The notes beneath the pieces are model-generated. The model searched no databases, was not told the origin of the DNA, and was given only the letters and a program-made list of their open reading frames with translations. A program made the position numbers and the translations under genes. This document shows positions 26,020 to 44,173 of a stretch of 64,000 bases of DNA, piece by piece. Where the stretch lies: NCBI RefSeq assembly GCF_963675165.1, contig NC_087386.1, positions 918,931-982,930 on the forward strand, given 5' to 3'. Numbering within the stretch: position 1 is the first letter of the stretch; every line of letters starts with the position of its first letter. This DNA comes from Halichondria panicea (taxonomy: Eukaryota; Porifera; Demospongiae; Suberitida; Halichondriidae).

Positions 26020-27413
26020 TATGGAAGGGTATTAGAGTCAAAATTCCCAGCCTTTTTGTCCCAGTAAATGTCCCGGTGTTTGTCCCAGTAAACATCCCGG
26101 TAAAGGTCCCAGTACATGTCCCGGTACGCCTTTTTCCTGTGGGCAAGGTCGACCAGCCTCCCAAATTTGGGGTGTGGTTGTCACAGCCCAGCAATTACTG
26201 CTGCATCCGCTCCAGTTTCTTGCCCCGGCAAGTGTCCCGGTATGTGTCCCAGTAAGTGTCCCGGTATGTGTCCCGGTATGTGCACCGGCAAGTGTCCCGG
26301 TATGTGTCCCGGTATGTGTCCAGGCACATGCCCCAGTACCAGAATAAAGATTGCGACAAGTTAACTCATGGAATGCGCATGCGCAATGGAAGTGAATGCC
26401 TCGTGTCATAAAAGAGCCTTGTGGAGGCTAAGAAGATACGAAGAACCTAGCCATGTGAGGCTAAGAAGACACAAAGAACCTAGCCTTGTGAGGCTAAGAA
26501 GACACTAAGAACCTAAGGCTAAGAAGACACTAAGAACCTAGCATGCAGCCTTGTGAGGGGCTAAGAAGACTCAAACTTCTGATTTGATTTTACACATAAA
26601 CTTATGACTGTTTGTTGTTGTTTTTTGTCTCAAGAGGAGGGTTGTAGTGCATAGTAGTGAGGCAGCTGCCTATTATACAAGACCACTCCCATTTTAGTCA
26701 TGTAAACCGGATAATTATACACAAAATAAAGCCAGTGTTAAATTTAAAGTTATAATGTTTAATAGATTGGAGTACAAAGGAGTATGAAACAGCACTTGAA
26801 ATGGGTGGTATTAAAGTCGTTCTAGAGGAATGCAGTCCAGTTCAAGAGTGTTTCCGTCGGTTGGTGACAGATATTCTTGGTGTTCCTCTTCATAGAAGTT
26901 ACTCTAGGACTTGCTGCACTAATCTATGTGTATAGATGTATGTCAGTGACACTGATAGTGTCTTCGCTTCTACTGCACTGTCACATACATTCTACTGTAC
27001 TGTCACACACATACTGTACTGTCAGATCACATACATCAAGACACTAATTATTATATATAATGCACACTAGGCTAATCACTCCCTAAAGTGTATTGCCTCG
27101 AATAAATACCTCGTGAAGTTTTGCGTTTTATCACTGGGACACATACCGGGACACTTACTGGGACACAAACCGGGACACTTACTGGGACACATACCGGGAC
27201 ACTTGCTGGGGCAAAGAACTGGAGCGGATGCAAGCAGTAATTGCTGGGCTGTGACGACCACACCTCAAATTTGGGAGGCAGGTCGACCTCGCCCACAGGA
27301 AAAAGGCGTACCGGGACGTGTACCGGGACATTTACCGGGACATTTACCAGGACAAACACTGGGACAAATACTGGGACAAAAGCTGGGAATTTTGACTCTA
27401 ATACCCTTCCATA
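26020..27413. mobile_element. Foldback DNA transposon with minisatellite-bearing inverted arms
   Basis: Ends begin TATGGAAGGGTATTAGAGTC and its reverse complement. A 6-bp target duplication, gtctta, flanks it (26014-26019 and 27414-27419), and the empty site is seen in copy 2 near 35907. Each terminal arm is about 280-320 bp and contains a 12-bp tandem repeat with consensus TGTCCCGGTATG, interrupted by a unique block shared by both arms (CTGCATCCGCTCCAG in the left arm). The interior has no transposase, so it is non-autonomous. Foldback (Galileo/FB-like) architecture; the superfamily is unresolved. It inserted in CIAO1 pseudogene exon 3. Confidence 0.88.
26407..26575. repeat. About 35-bp minisatellite inside the foldback element
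   Basis: Four to five imperfect copies of a unit containing gaggctaagaagacac and aagaacctagcc, directly inside the left arm. Confidence 0.75.
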
Positions 27414-27447
27414 GTCTTACATACCCACTGCTCATCCTCCAAGCCCC

Positions 27448-27452
<5 letters not shown>

Positions 27453-27478
<26 letters not shown>

Positions 27479-29968
27479 ACTTTTTATTTGGGCAGGAAAT
27501 GCTGCATCCACAGTGCATGTGGGTTTTAATGCAGGTCCTGTATACTATACAGACATGAACAAAAGACAAGAACGTAGAAAAATAATTGCTTAGTTGCAGT
27601 TAGAGAACAGTTTGTGTATAATGTTCTTGAACGCTGGTACTGTTTTTGTTTTCTTGAGTTCTTGAGGAAGCGCATTGTACTTGAGAGCTCCTTGAAAACT
27701 GAAACTTTTCCTGAGTAGCTCAGTGGATGGTCTTGGAAGGTGGAGATTATCTTGTCCACGAGTTGTTACTTGTGCTTGTCTGCTACTGTGTTCGGAGTTC
27801 TTTGTGAATAGTTCTTGCAAGTAGTCTACTTACAGGTGCTGTTTTAACTAGTGTTCAAGCTGGCGCTGTGCTAATGCCTCTCGCCATGATTTGCTTTCGC
27901 TCAAAAGTATAGAAGAGAAAGTATAGAAGGGGAAAAAGTGTATATAATAATCTGTCTAAAACTGACTTGCAATTGTATAATTATGGTATCATTGTTGTGT
28001 TTTGTGGCTGCTTATACCAGGACCTCAAGGATCTAGGAAGCAACAAAGAAGAAGATTTTGTTTTCAATTAATTATAAGCGGAAGTGCATAATTATTTCAT
28101 AAAGTTAGCTTATCTATATAAAGTCACTGAGAAGAAAAGACTTATTACATGCATCTATTGTTGTATTATGTGGCTTTAATACCAGGATCTCAAGAAAGAA
28201 GAAAATTGGATCTGTAGTTCATGCAGTGTATAATTATAATATTTAAGAAGAAAAGACTTGTGTACATGCATATTGTTATCTATAGTAGTGTTTTGTGGCT
28301 TACCAGGCCCTCAAGAAAAATATGATTCTGCCAGGAGGATCTGGATCTGGGGAATGAGCGCGCATGCGCATTACATCCATAGGAATAATTAAAGGGTGTG
28401 TCCAAAGAGATCAATTTCACAAATGGCTACTGCTAGCTAGCTGTTTTAACAGGTATTTTCTGAGTCTTGTAGCTAACAAAAAGCTAGCGCTTTAGTGCAA
28501 GGCTAACTCATATGTTGAATAGAAAGTTTGTGCGGACAGATGATGCTATGAAAGATTCTGAAGAGACTGCAACAGCCTTCAATGTGACTCAAACTAGCCA
28601 TAACTCGAGAAAGAAGCTTTAGTTTGCTAATCCACGAATCAAAATCCAAGAGAACGTGGCTAGAAGCCTATAGAAGCTGTTAGTTTTAGTCGCATTGCAA
28701 CCGTTGAGCAGTTACAGCTGGAACAGACACACAGACACACAGACACACACACACACACACACACACACAGTCAGCTTTACCGTATCCCTCATGCGGCTAC
28801 GCCTCGAGGCATAATTATGCTGCGGTGGACTTGTACCAGCATTAGCTCTTCTCGACGCTGTTCTAGAGTAGTCCATCCTAGCTCGCTACGCAGCGGAGGC
28901 TTGGAGTCCTAGGAGGCTTGCCCAGGATGACCCTCATGCCATAATTCTGGATGCTCTCAACTCGATCTTTGAGCTTGCTGCTACAGGCATGCCATACTAC
29001 TGAGCAGTAGTCCAAGTGGGGGCGAACCAAGGCATTAAAGAGGAGTTTCCTTGTGTTGATGGGGATGCTTGGGCTTATTTTTCTGAGACAGGCAATTCCA
29101 GCTGATGCTTTTTTCTTTACACCACTGATGTGTGAGTTCCATTTAAGGTCTCTGCTACAGTGACTCCTAGGTATTTGATTGAGTCCGTCTCCTAAAAGGT
29201 GAAAGCATTAACTGGATGTTAATTTTTCCTGTTTTCTTGCTGTTAGTGAGAGAAATGAACTGGGTTTTTTTGATATTCATTTTAAGATTGTTGTCTTCAA
29301 TCCATTGTGAGATGTTTTGAAGGTCTGTATTTAGAAATTTTTCAACTTCTGATTTTAGCTTGTGTGAGGAGTATATTGTCGTGTCATCAGCATATAGATG
29401 AATTTTACAGGACTTTACGACATTCGGAAGATCGTTTACAAATATTACAAAAAGAAGTGGGCCCAGAATAGAACCTTGAGGGACACCCCTGGTGATGGCT
29501 GCCCATTTAGATGCTGAAGAGTTTACCAGGACTCTCTGCTCTCTGTCCTGAAGGTAGTTTTCAAACCATTTAAGCTCATTTTCTTGGAGACCATAACTTT
29601 CCAGCTTCCGCAGGAGGATCTTGTGGTCAATACTGTCAAACGCTTTGCTGAGGTCAATGAGGACTGCTCCTACATGTTTGCCTTGGTCAATGGCAGTCTT
29701 CCAGTCTTCAACTGTCTTTAGAATTACATCCTGGGTATTGTGAGCTGGTCGGAACCCTGATTGGTAGTGACTGATTTGGTTGTTGCTTGCCATATGTGTA
29801 TACAGCTGTTTGTGGATGATTTGTTCCATTACTTTTACAATGACTGGTAGAACGGATATGGGTCTATAGTTGTTAGGTTTGTGATCATTTGGAGTCTTTT
29901 GAATAGGTGTGACATTTGCTCTCTTCCAATTCTGCAGGAATCTTTCCTGTAGTTAGAGAGTGGTCTTT
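27453..29968 (-). mobile_element. 5'-truncated non-LTR retrotransposon (LINE) with nested repeats
   Basis: Minus-strand reverse transcriptase core at 29167-29829: YQSGFRPAHNTQDVI, VLIDLSKAFDSIDHK, TRGVPQGSILGPLLF and HLYADDTTIYS. Thumb-region residues continue to about 28830 (LVRPHLDYCSVVWH, RSELGWTTLEQRREEL). The carboxyl end of the ORF (LHLPRPSTELLRKSFSFQGA, ALPQELKKTKTVPAFK) is at about 27592-27820. About 1 kb between these parts (27830-28815) is other repeat sequence, including a short interspersed element. The 3' end is a (TATC)n tail, as in CR1/L2-type elements. agata flanks both ends as a possible target duplication. It has no endonuclease domain. It inserted in CIAO1 pseudogene exon 3, about 30 bp of exon away from the foldback element. 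Confidence 0.88.
28525..28815. repeat. Short interspersed repeat, copy 1 (inside the LINE)
   Basis: Shares agatgatgctatgaaagatt, ctttagtttgctaatccacg, gaacgtggctagaagcctat and the tail ctacgcctcgaggcataa with 49600-49877. It contains a (CA)n run. No coding capacity. Confidence 0.8.
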
Positions 29969-29978
29969 AGATACGAAT

Positions 29979-30051
29979 GTAGCTACCAAAAATTAAGGTA
30001 AACAAAATTCAAATGCGCTAATAAGAGTAGAGGTTTTTAATGGAAGGATAT
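29979..30051 (-). other. U12-type AT-AC intron, copy in the CIAO1 pseudogene
   Basis: A 73-nt copy of the minor-spliceosome intron described at 35949-36012. Donor ATATCCTTCC and branch-like ACCTTAAT are kept. Confidence 0.75.
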
Positions 30052-30524
30052 TGTCTTGTCTGCCCCGGCTGTTGCCAACAGTGTGCTTGTAGGATTCCAG
30101 GCCACATTCCACACACGTTCCAGGTGCCCTGAGGGAACACACAGGTATGAAAATATCACCATTGTATATACATGTATGTATACACTAGAAACATTGTTCT
30201 TATCAAAGTACGTTAAATACGTGTGCAGGGGACTAGCTTCATATAAATTACGCTAGCGTATAAATTAACCTGAGGTTGGGCATATACTTAACAACCTTAT
30301 GTACAGGTACACGCCCTAGCTGAGGTCTACCCTAGCTGAGGTAGAGAATTGTCCTTTTCATTGATGTCATTGAGGGCGATGATCGAAGTGTCATGTATAC
30401 ATTACACTCACAAACCATTCTAGGCTTTAGATATAGTTAGTAGACAATAGTGTACTGCATTACACGTACAGTATCGGCCACACTGCACACACACTTTTAC
30501 CACACACCCACACCATACACACAG

Positions 30525-30704
30525 CCTGAGGGGTGTGCTGCACTGACGGGAGAAGGACTGAAGGTTGGTCAACAGATCCTCTCTGTAGGAGGTCAGTGTC
30601 TCTACAACCTGAGACACAAAGAGGTGGTGATGGCCGTCAAGAGTGCCTTTGAGGGAGGACCGCTACAAAAAACATTGGAGCTAGTATTGTTAGATCAAGC
30701 GTAG
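30525..30704 (+). pseudogene. Orphan copy of the last WHRN exon
   Basis: Encodes [20 protein letters not shown] through to LELVLLDQA and a stop, as in 20741-20917, with one extra codon (FEGGPLQ). An acceptor AG precedes it at 30523-30524. No upstream WHRN exons accompany this copy. Use as an alternative last exon of WHRN would require splicing over 10 kb. Confidence 0.85.
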
Positions 30705-31199
30705 AACAATATGATGAGCAGTTTTATCTCTTGATTGTTTGTACATGTACAATATATATATATAGATGATTTTGCTATAATTATAGCTCATGATTAATAA
30801 CTGCTTTAACATGACTGTGTGTGTCCATTATACATATGCGACTGTATTAATTAATTTTTATGTATTTAGCTATTATTTTACTGAACCAACTTCTTTTGCT
30901 GAACATTAATTATTATATCTCCAGCTTTTCGGCTGAAATTTCAGCGCGCATGTATATAGTTATAGCAGCATGCACAGAAAGATGGGCAGATCATAATTAT
31001 ATAATAATAATATAGCAGCAACACCATTTCCAACAATTAACTTTCTGACAACATTGTTCATTTGGAAAACATACAAAGAATATAGACACAAAAGACACTA
31101 ACTAAAATACACTGCTATAATTATAGCAAATTATAATGATAGAACTGGCCAGCAATAAATTGCATTCTGTTGATTCTTCCTATATATAATTATAAGTGT

Positions 31200-34100
31200 T
31201 TATGAAAAATTCCAAATCTTAACTTTACAGTCATCAGAACATGAAGCTAACATAGATGAGTTCTTAGGATTCCACGTCACACAGTTGACATCGCTCTCAT
31301 GGGCCTGAGGGGGGCGGGGGACATTATCACATGTACGGGTATTGGACTGTTACAAGTACACTGCTATCCTGAGAGGTGCGGCTGATTCATGAGACTCTAC
31401 ATTTACATGTGTGTGCATGTCAACAATGGCTGCAGTGGAATCCCTCTTAGTGGCTATACAAAGGCAAACTGAAATACAAATGCCAGGCACCCCGGTCCTA
31501 AATAAACAGTTGGTGTACAAAACAATCCTGTAACGGTCGAAAACATGTTTCTCAAAGGCAATTAGGGAATTCCACTGTATGTCATTATAGAGGGTGGTTC
31601 ATTGTCTCACCTTTGGTTGTTCCCACACGAGATCAAACGTTGGTTGATGTGCATCGCATCCGGGAGTCTACAATGAGGCACAACAGTCAGGCACTCATAA
31701 CAAACGAGTACTATATTATATGCAAACCTCTCTGAATATCCTGATGATGTCGTCTCCACCGGCAGTCGCTATAGCACCAGAGGCCGACCTGCACCAGCGA
31801 ATAAAGCGATGAAGTATGCAGTACACGCACTCCTTAAGTTTGACAGTTAACCATACAGTGTACGCTATCAACTTCTAAGTGAATATCTTAGCTAGGTAAA
31901 ATACATACTTATAGGGGTATGACTCACCAGTTGATGTCATAGATGGGCCTGTTATGCTGTCCTGACAGTGTGCACACACACTTCCACACTGGGTCACTGG
32001 AGGGAGTGGGGACACCTGTAGCGTATTAAGAAACAACCTTAAAACAGCTGGACATTAGACGAATGATATTCACCTTGTTCATTTCCAGGCTTGTATGATC
32101 TCCATATCTTCACAGTCTTGTCAGCACTACAAGAAGCTGCACACACACACACACACAATGCAAGGTTATGTTGGTGACAGTTATAATTCAATGTCAGTGT
32201 TTGTTCAGCACAAGATGTACACACACACACGGTACCTAATCTTTCCCCAGTGGAGTCGAATGCTATGGACCACACGGTAGATTCATGGCCCTCCAGGGAA
32301 GCACAGGCAGTCCTGGTGTGTGGGCGTGTGTGTATATAGTTGGTACATAAACTGTAAATGTGTGTTATAGTTTGTATAAGCCAAGCAATGGATTCTAAAG
32401 AGCTGACTCACCAATCATCATCATCCTCTTTGTATATTTTGACAGTATCATCGTAACTAGCAGAGGCCAGCAACTGCGGAAACATGAGAGTGATGTTACA
32501 ATAACACACTAAGCAAACCGATAGCTTGCAAACTACAAAAAGTTAAGTAAGCTGTCAGAGCGAGAGCGAGAACTGACGGTGCACAAACACTCACACTGTG
32601 AAATATTAATCACCATTAGCTTTCACTATAAATGTAAGCAACGGAGACATTGTGAAATATTACTCACCATTAGCTTTCACTATAAATGTAAGCAGCAACG
32701 GAGACATTACTTAACAAAGAACTATTCATAAGCCACCATTACTTATAGAAACAACCTAGTACTACACATCACTCATGGCTCAAAGACCTACAAAACCTTG
32801 TACCAAAACTCGTTTTCAGAACGTACGGCTACTCAAGGACCAGACGTTAGGAAAAGGAGCATACGGCTCTGTATACAAGGCCAAATGTGACCATCTTCTT
32901 TGTGCGGCTAAAGTCATCCACGAATGGCTAACACAGCCGGTACAAGCGGATCCTCATCATGAGCATAGACTAGTGCAGAGCAGGTTTGCACTGGAGTGCG
33001 AGTTGCTCCGTGACATCACTCACCCCAACATCGTGCAATACCTTGGTCAGCACACAGACCCAGACACAGGGGAGTCTGTACTGCTTATGGAGCTAATGGA
33101 CGACAGTTTGAGAAGCTTTCTCGAGAATGGCTCAAACGAAATCAGCTACTACGTTCAAGTCTCAATCACTTTGGATGTAGCCACGGCTTTGACATTTCTA
33201 CACTGTAACAAGATCGTCCACAGAGATCTATCCAGCAACAATATCCTACTCTATGAAGGTCACAGAGCAAAATTGTCCGATTTTGGAATGGCTAAAGTGA
33301 CTCACACTCGTCACTTGGCAATCTCCAACACAAAGTGCCCAGGAACTCAAGTGTACATGCCACCAGAGGCTCTAGACATTAAGCCAATAAGATACACCGA
33401 GAAAGGGGACGTGTTTTCCCTGGGTGTTAATATCATTCAAATCCTTACCAAGAAATTCCCAGCCCCAGGAGAACGCCTCGAGTCAATACCAATTATTGAT
33501 CCTCAGTTTCCGTCAGGCCAAGCCAAAAAAGATGTCCCCGAAGTGAGAAGACGGCAAAACCACATCAGTGAGATCAACCCCGCAGACCCACTACTAAAAA
33601 TAGCACTTGATTGTTTGAAAGACAAAGAAAACGAGAGACCAGCAGCTCACATACTTTGTGAAAGGCTGTCTTATCTGAAAACTTCACAAGATTACACATC
33701 AAGAAAAACAAAACACGAGAGAGAAGTGTTAGAAATGCAGGATACAATCGATGTCCTACGATACGAAAATACGGATTTACGAAAGGATCTTAGGGAACTG
33801 CGAAAAGCAGCTGCTGCTACAAACACTACATATCGAGACGCTCAACAAATGATAACAACACAACAGCAAAACACACAACAACTCAGAGAAGAACTTGCTA
33901 CTGCTCAAGCTACAATAAGAGAGAAAGACGAGACAATTGCAACGAGAACTCATGCACAGAAAGAACTAGAAGAAGGCATCGAGAACTTACACCTGCTTAA
34001 TCAAGAGCTACACTATACCCTTGTAGGATACAAACATCAACAACCACAGGCAAAATCTGATACAATACGATTAAAATCTACACCGGGAGCAAAGGCACCT

Positions 34101-35129
34101 TGTAAAATGGCCAGGGAAACAAACCCAGTGGTGGGTGGCAGTGTGGTATACCTTAGGCCTGGAGAATCTAGACACATCTATTCATTCGACTCCACTAATG
34201 ACATATGGTACACCCTACCAGACAGCCCTGTGGACAACACCACCCTAGCATTTGTGAATGGATCTCCTGTTCTAGTGGGTGGCCGCTATGTGAGCATGCT
34301 GCTACGTCTACAATGCACAGGCAAACACAAGAAATGGATCGAATCATTCCCTTCGATGTTTACAAAACGCTCAAATACAATTGCTTTTTGCACCGAATCA
34401 GAACTAATCGTAGCAGGTGGTTTACAAGACGGGAGAATGGAAACATTGACCACAATAGAAGCTATGGACACAGACACTCTTCAATGGAGCAAGATTGGTA
34501 GCCTATCCGAACCACTATCAGCAACATCAGCTACGATATGTGCAGGTCGCCTATACATCAGTAATGGAGAAGATAAAGTCCTAACCTGCTCACTCTACAA
34601 CATAGCCAGGCCTTCAGGAGATCACCCGTCACACACATGGTCCAATATCGCTCATCTACCAGTGACACAATCAACACTAGTCACATTCAAAAATCGACTA
34701 CTGGCAGTGGGTGGTTGTGATGGCAATCGTAAGCCCACAACGTCAGTCTGTATGTACAATCCTAACGAGAATAGTTGGATGGTGATTGGTCATACGAGTA
34801 CAGCCCGGCAGTTGTGTTTTGCAGCTTCCCTACCTGATGAGAGGCTGATGATAGTGGGTGGGTTTACCTCCCAATGGGGCAGGGTCTCAGACAGTGTCGA
34901 GTTTGTCTCAGTTGAATACTAACAAAATTGCTCTACAAAACGTCATAACTAGAACTGAGTTTCACTACAAATTTTAAGCATTCATGTGTGTGCATGTACG
35001 TATACATGTATACATTTTCATAATCAAAATAACGATTTGACAGTGCTCACCAATATACAGCCCTCTGTAACTACAGGCACACTGTACACACACAGGCCTA
35101 TACATGTGAATACATAGGCTATCCCATAA

Positions 35130-35178
<49 letters not shown>

Positions 35179-36433
35179 CCTATACGTGTGAATACATAGG
35201 CTATCCCATAACCACACACACACCTCTTTGCAACCAGAAAAACATTAGTCAATAACTATTATGTACTCAGTATACTTACTGTAAACTAGAGTAATTTTTT
35301 TATTACTAGAGTACAAACAGTCTCACTCACATTCTCAGTTGGATGCCAGCGTACACACTTGACGTCCTGTGTGTGGTGATGGAGGACACTGGCACACTCA
35401 AACTCCTCCCCATCATCCAGCACGTCCCACACCCACACACTCTTGTCTCGGCTGCACGTGGAGAGGAGGGCTCCAGACACTGACCACACTACACACTTGA
35501 CCTCGTTCTCGTGACCCTCCAGCGTACTCGTGCACTGGAACTCTGTAATTAATAGTTAATCCAGTAAATCGTACAATTTTTACTGTACAATTTGAAGTGT
35601 ATCAGCTGGCACATTATATTTTGCGTGGGAGGCTAAACAGTGGTAGGTATAAAAACAGTGGGAGTCTAAAAAACAGGCTCATTGGAGCTCATTTGATAGC
35701 GTATTTTGTAATTTTACACGTACCTCCACTCCTCTTGTCCCAGATACAGACGGTGCCATCAAAACTGGCCGATGCCAGCATGTTACCACATGGTGACCAA
35801 CTCACTGCGCAAATGGTACAAGTATAAAACAAGCCAAGTACACAATATTTAGCGTGGCGTACTGACCTGATCTGATGGTCCTCTGATGGCCATCACTGAG
35901 GACAGTTTTACACACCCACTGCTCATCCTCCAAGCCCCAGATACGAATGTAGCTACCAAAAATTAAGGTATCAAATGCACTAATAAGAGTAGAGGTTTTA
36001 ATGAAAGGATATTGTCTTGTCTGCCCCGGCTGTTGCTAACAGTGTGCCTGTAGGATTCCAGGCCACATTCCACACACGTTCCAGGTGCCCTGAGGGAACA
36101 CACAGGTATGAAGCTACATATGTATGTATACACTAGAAACATGTTTTTATCAAAGTACGTTAAATACGTGTGCAGTGGACTTGCTTCATATAAATTACGC
36201 TAGCGTATAAATTAACCTGAGGTTGGGCATATACTTAACAACCTTATGTACAGGTACACGCCCTAGCTGAGGTCTACCCTAGCTGTGCAAGCCTAGCCAC
36301 CAGAAAGGTATGAATACAATCCAGAATGGAATTGTGTGATAAAATTATGTTTATATGCCTGGCCAAGATGCATAGAATCACCAGCACACTTACCTTCTAG
36401 AGTAGCAATGTTCTTTAGCTTAGGAGAGTCCAT
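31200..36433 (-). CDS. CIAO1: Probable cytosolic iron-sulfur protein assembly protein CIAO1 (WD40)
   Basis: Seven-bladed WD40 adaptor of the cytosolic Fe-S cluster targeting complex, with MMS19 and CIAO2B. Exon 1 at 36394-36433 ([13 protein letters not shown]) splices in phase to exon 2 at 36013-36089 ([20 protein letters not shown]). Exon 3 is 35867-35948 ([20 protein letters not shown]), exon 4 35724-35804 ([10 protein letters not shown]) and exon 5 35331-35542 ([20 protein letters not shown]). After a 2.85-kb intron that holds the nested kinase-Kelch gene, exons from 32477 leftward give [42 protein letters not shown], a histidine/aspartate blade and [15 protein letters not shown] with the stop at 31200-31202. 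All junctions checked (exons 1-6) keep frame. Exons 2 and 3 are joined by a U12-type AT-AC intron. This is the only complete CIAO1 in the window. Confidence 0.95.
32775..34922 (+). CDS. Kinase-coiled coil-Kelch protein, copy 2, nested in CIAO1
   Basis: An intronless 715-residue paralogue of 22943-25090 with the same domain order and all catalytic residues (Lys46, HRDLS, DFG). The two proteins differ at about 11 positions. Three are in the kinase domain and eight in the last 150 residues, within the Kelch repeats (for example SVNM to SVCM and SWTV to SWMV). Here the host CIAO1 is intact, so transcription of the two strands could interfere. Intact frames in both copies suggest both are functional. 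Confidence 0.85.
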   Translation: MAQRPTKPCTKTRFQNVRLLKDQTLGKGAYGSVYKAKCDHLLCAAKVIHEWLTQPVQADPHHEHRLVQSRFALECELLRDITHPNIVQYLGQHTDPDTGESVLLMELMDDSLRSFLENGSNEISYYVQVSITLDVATALTFLHCNKIVHRDLSSNNILLYEGHRAKLSDFGMAKVTHTRHLAISNTKCPGTQVYMPPEALDIKPIRYTEKGDVFSLGVNIIQILTKKFPAPGERLESIPIIDPQFPSGQAKKDVPEVRRRQNHISEINPADPLLKIALDCLKDKENERPAAHILCERLSYLKTSQDYTSRKTKHEREVLEMQDTIDVLRYENTDLRKDLRELRKAAAATNTTYRDAQQMITTQQQNTQQLREELATAQATIREKDETIATRTHAQKELEEGIENLHLLNQELHYTLVGYKHQQPQAKSDTIRLKSTPGAKAPCKMARETNPVVGGSVVYLRPGESRHIYSFDSTNDIWYTLPDSPVDNTTLAFVNGSPVLVGGRYVSMLLRLQCTGKHKKWIESFPSMFTKRSNTIAFCTESELIVAGGLQDGRMETLTTIEAMDTDTLQWSKIGSLSEPLSATSATICAGRLYISNGEDKVLTCSLYNIARPSGDHPSHTWSNIAHLPVTQSTLVTFKNRLLAVGGCDGNRKPTTSVCMYNPNENSWMVIGHTSTARQLCFAASLPDERLMIVGGFTSQWGRVSDSVEFVSVEY
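35141..35225. repeat. (CA)n with duplicated flank
   Basis: A CA run, then a second copy of the segment ggcctatacgtgtgaataca, ending in a short CA run. Differs in structure from copy 1 at 25240-25376. Confidence 0.85.
35949..36012 (-). other. U12-type AT-AC intron of CIAO1
   Basis: A 64-nt intron with donor ATATCCTTTC, a perfect U12 AT-AC donor, branch-site-like TACCTTAAT and terminal AC (GTAGCTAC). Joining ACA to ATT CGT gives ADKTIRIWG, which matches CIAO1 orthologues exactly. No GT-AG alternative keeps the WD40 sequence. Confidence 0.9.
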
Positions 36434-36762
36434 TATCAGCTAGTTTTGGGCAGCAATAGCTTGATCTAAGGCTTTATCTTCAGTGCAGTAGAGATAGCGT
36501 TTTGGTTTGGTGGGTCCACGTGGAGTGCAAGATGGGCGTGGCTGTCCTGATGAGTGCAGAGCTCAGAGTTCACAGAGTTCACAGAGCTTTAGAGTAGGCG
36601 TGGTTCACGTGATTTGAAGCCATTTGTGTACAAGCACAATATATACAAGGCTAGCATAATATTATTGTGCATGCTAGAGCTTCAGTTTCAAGCATTCTAA
36701 CTAGCTAAGTATGCTGCAAGTAAGTAGTACTAGTTAATTGTGCATAGTCTATACTCCACAGA
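36434..36762. promoter_or_regulatory. Shared divergent promoter of CIAO1 and PI4KB
   Basis: 329 bp separate the two start codons. It holds two GGCGTGG boxes (near 36535 and 36596), an E-box/CRE-like TTCACGTGA near 36605 and a short tandem cagagttca repeat. No clear TATA box. Confidence 0.5.
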
Positions 36763-44020
<7,258 letters not shown>

Positions 44021-44173
44021 CAGCACATTTGTTCGTTTTTTTACCTGCCTTATCGTGGCTGTGTATGTGTGACTATTATTATTATTATGATTAATGGTAA
44101 TGATCGTCAAAGTGTATTATGTTGTGTGTTTCCATAGTAACTAACAAAATAATGCAAACTCCTTTACCCAATA

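Larger units (their letters stand above)
30355..36289. repeat. Tandem segmental duplication, copy 2
   Basis: Direct repeat of 20545-30337 without the transposon insertions. It contains an orphan last WHRN exon, nearly the whole CIAO1 gene and a second kinase-Kelch gene. Confidence 0.9.

Noticed and set aside
26038-26409. Frames with Val-Pro-Val or Gly-Thr repeats in 26000-27360
   Set aside because: They come from the 12-bp minisatellite in the foldback arms, read in all frames and on both strands.
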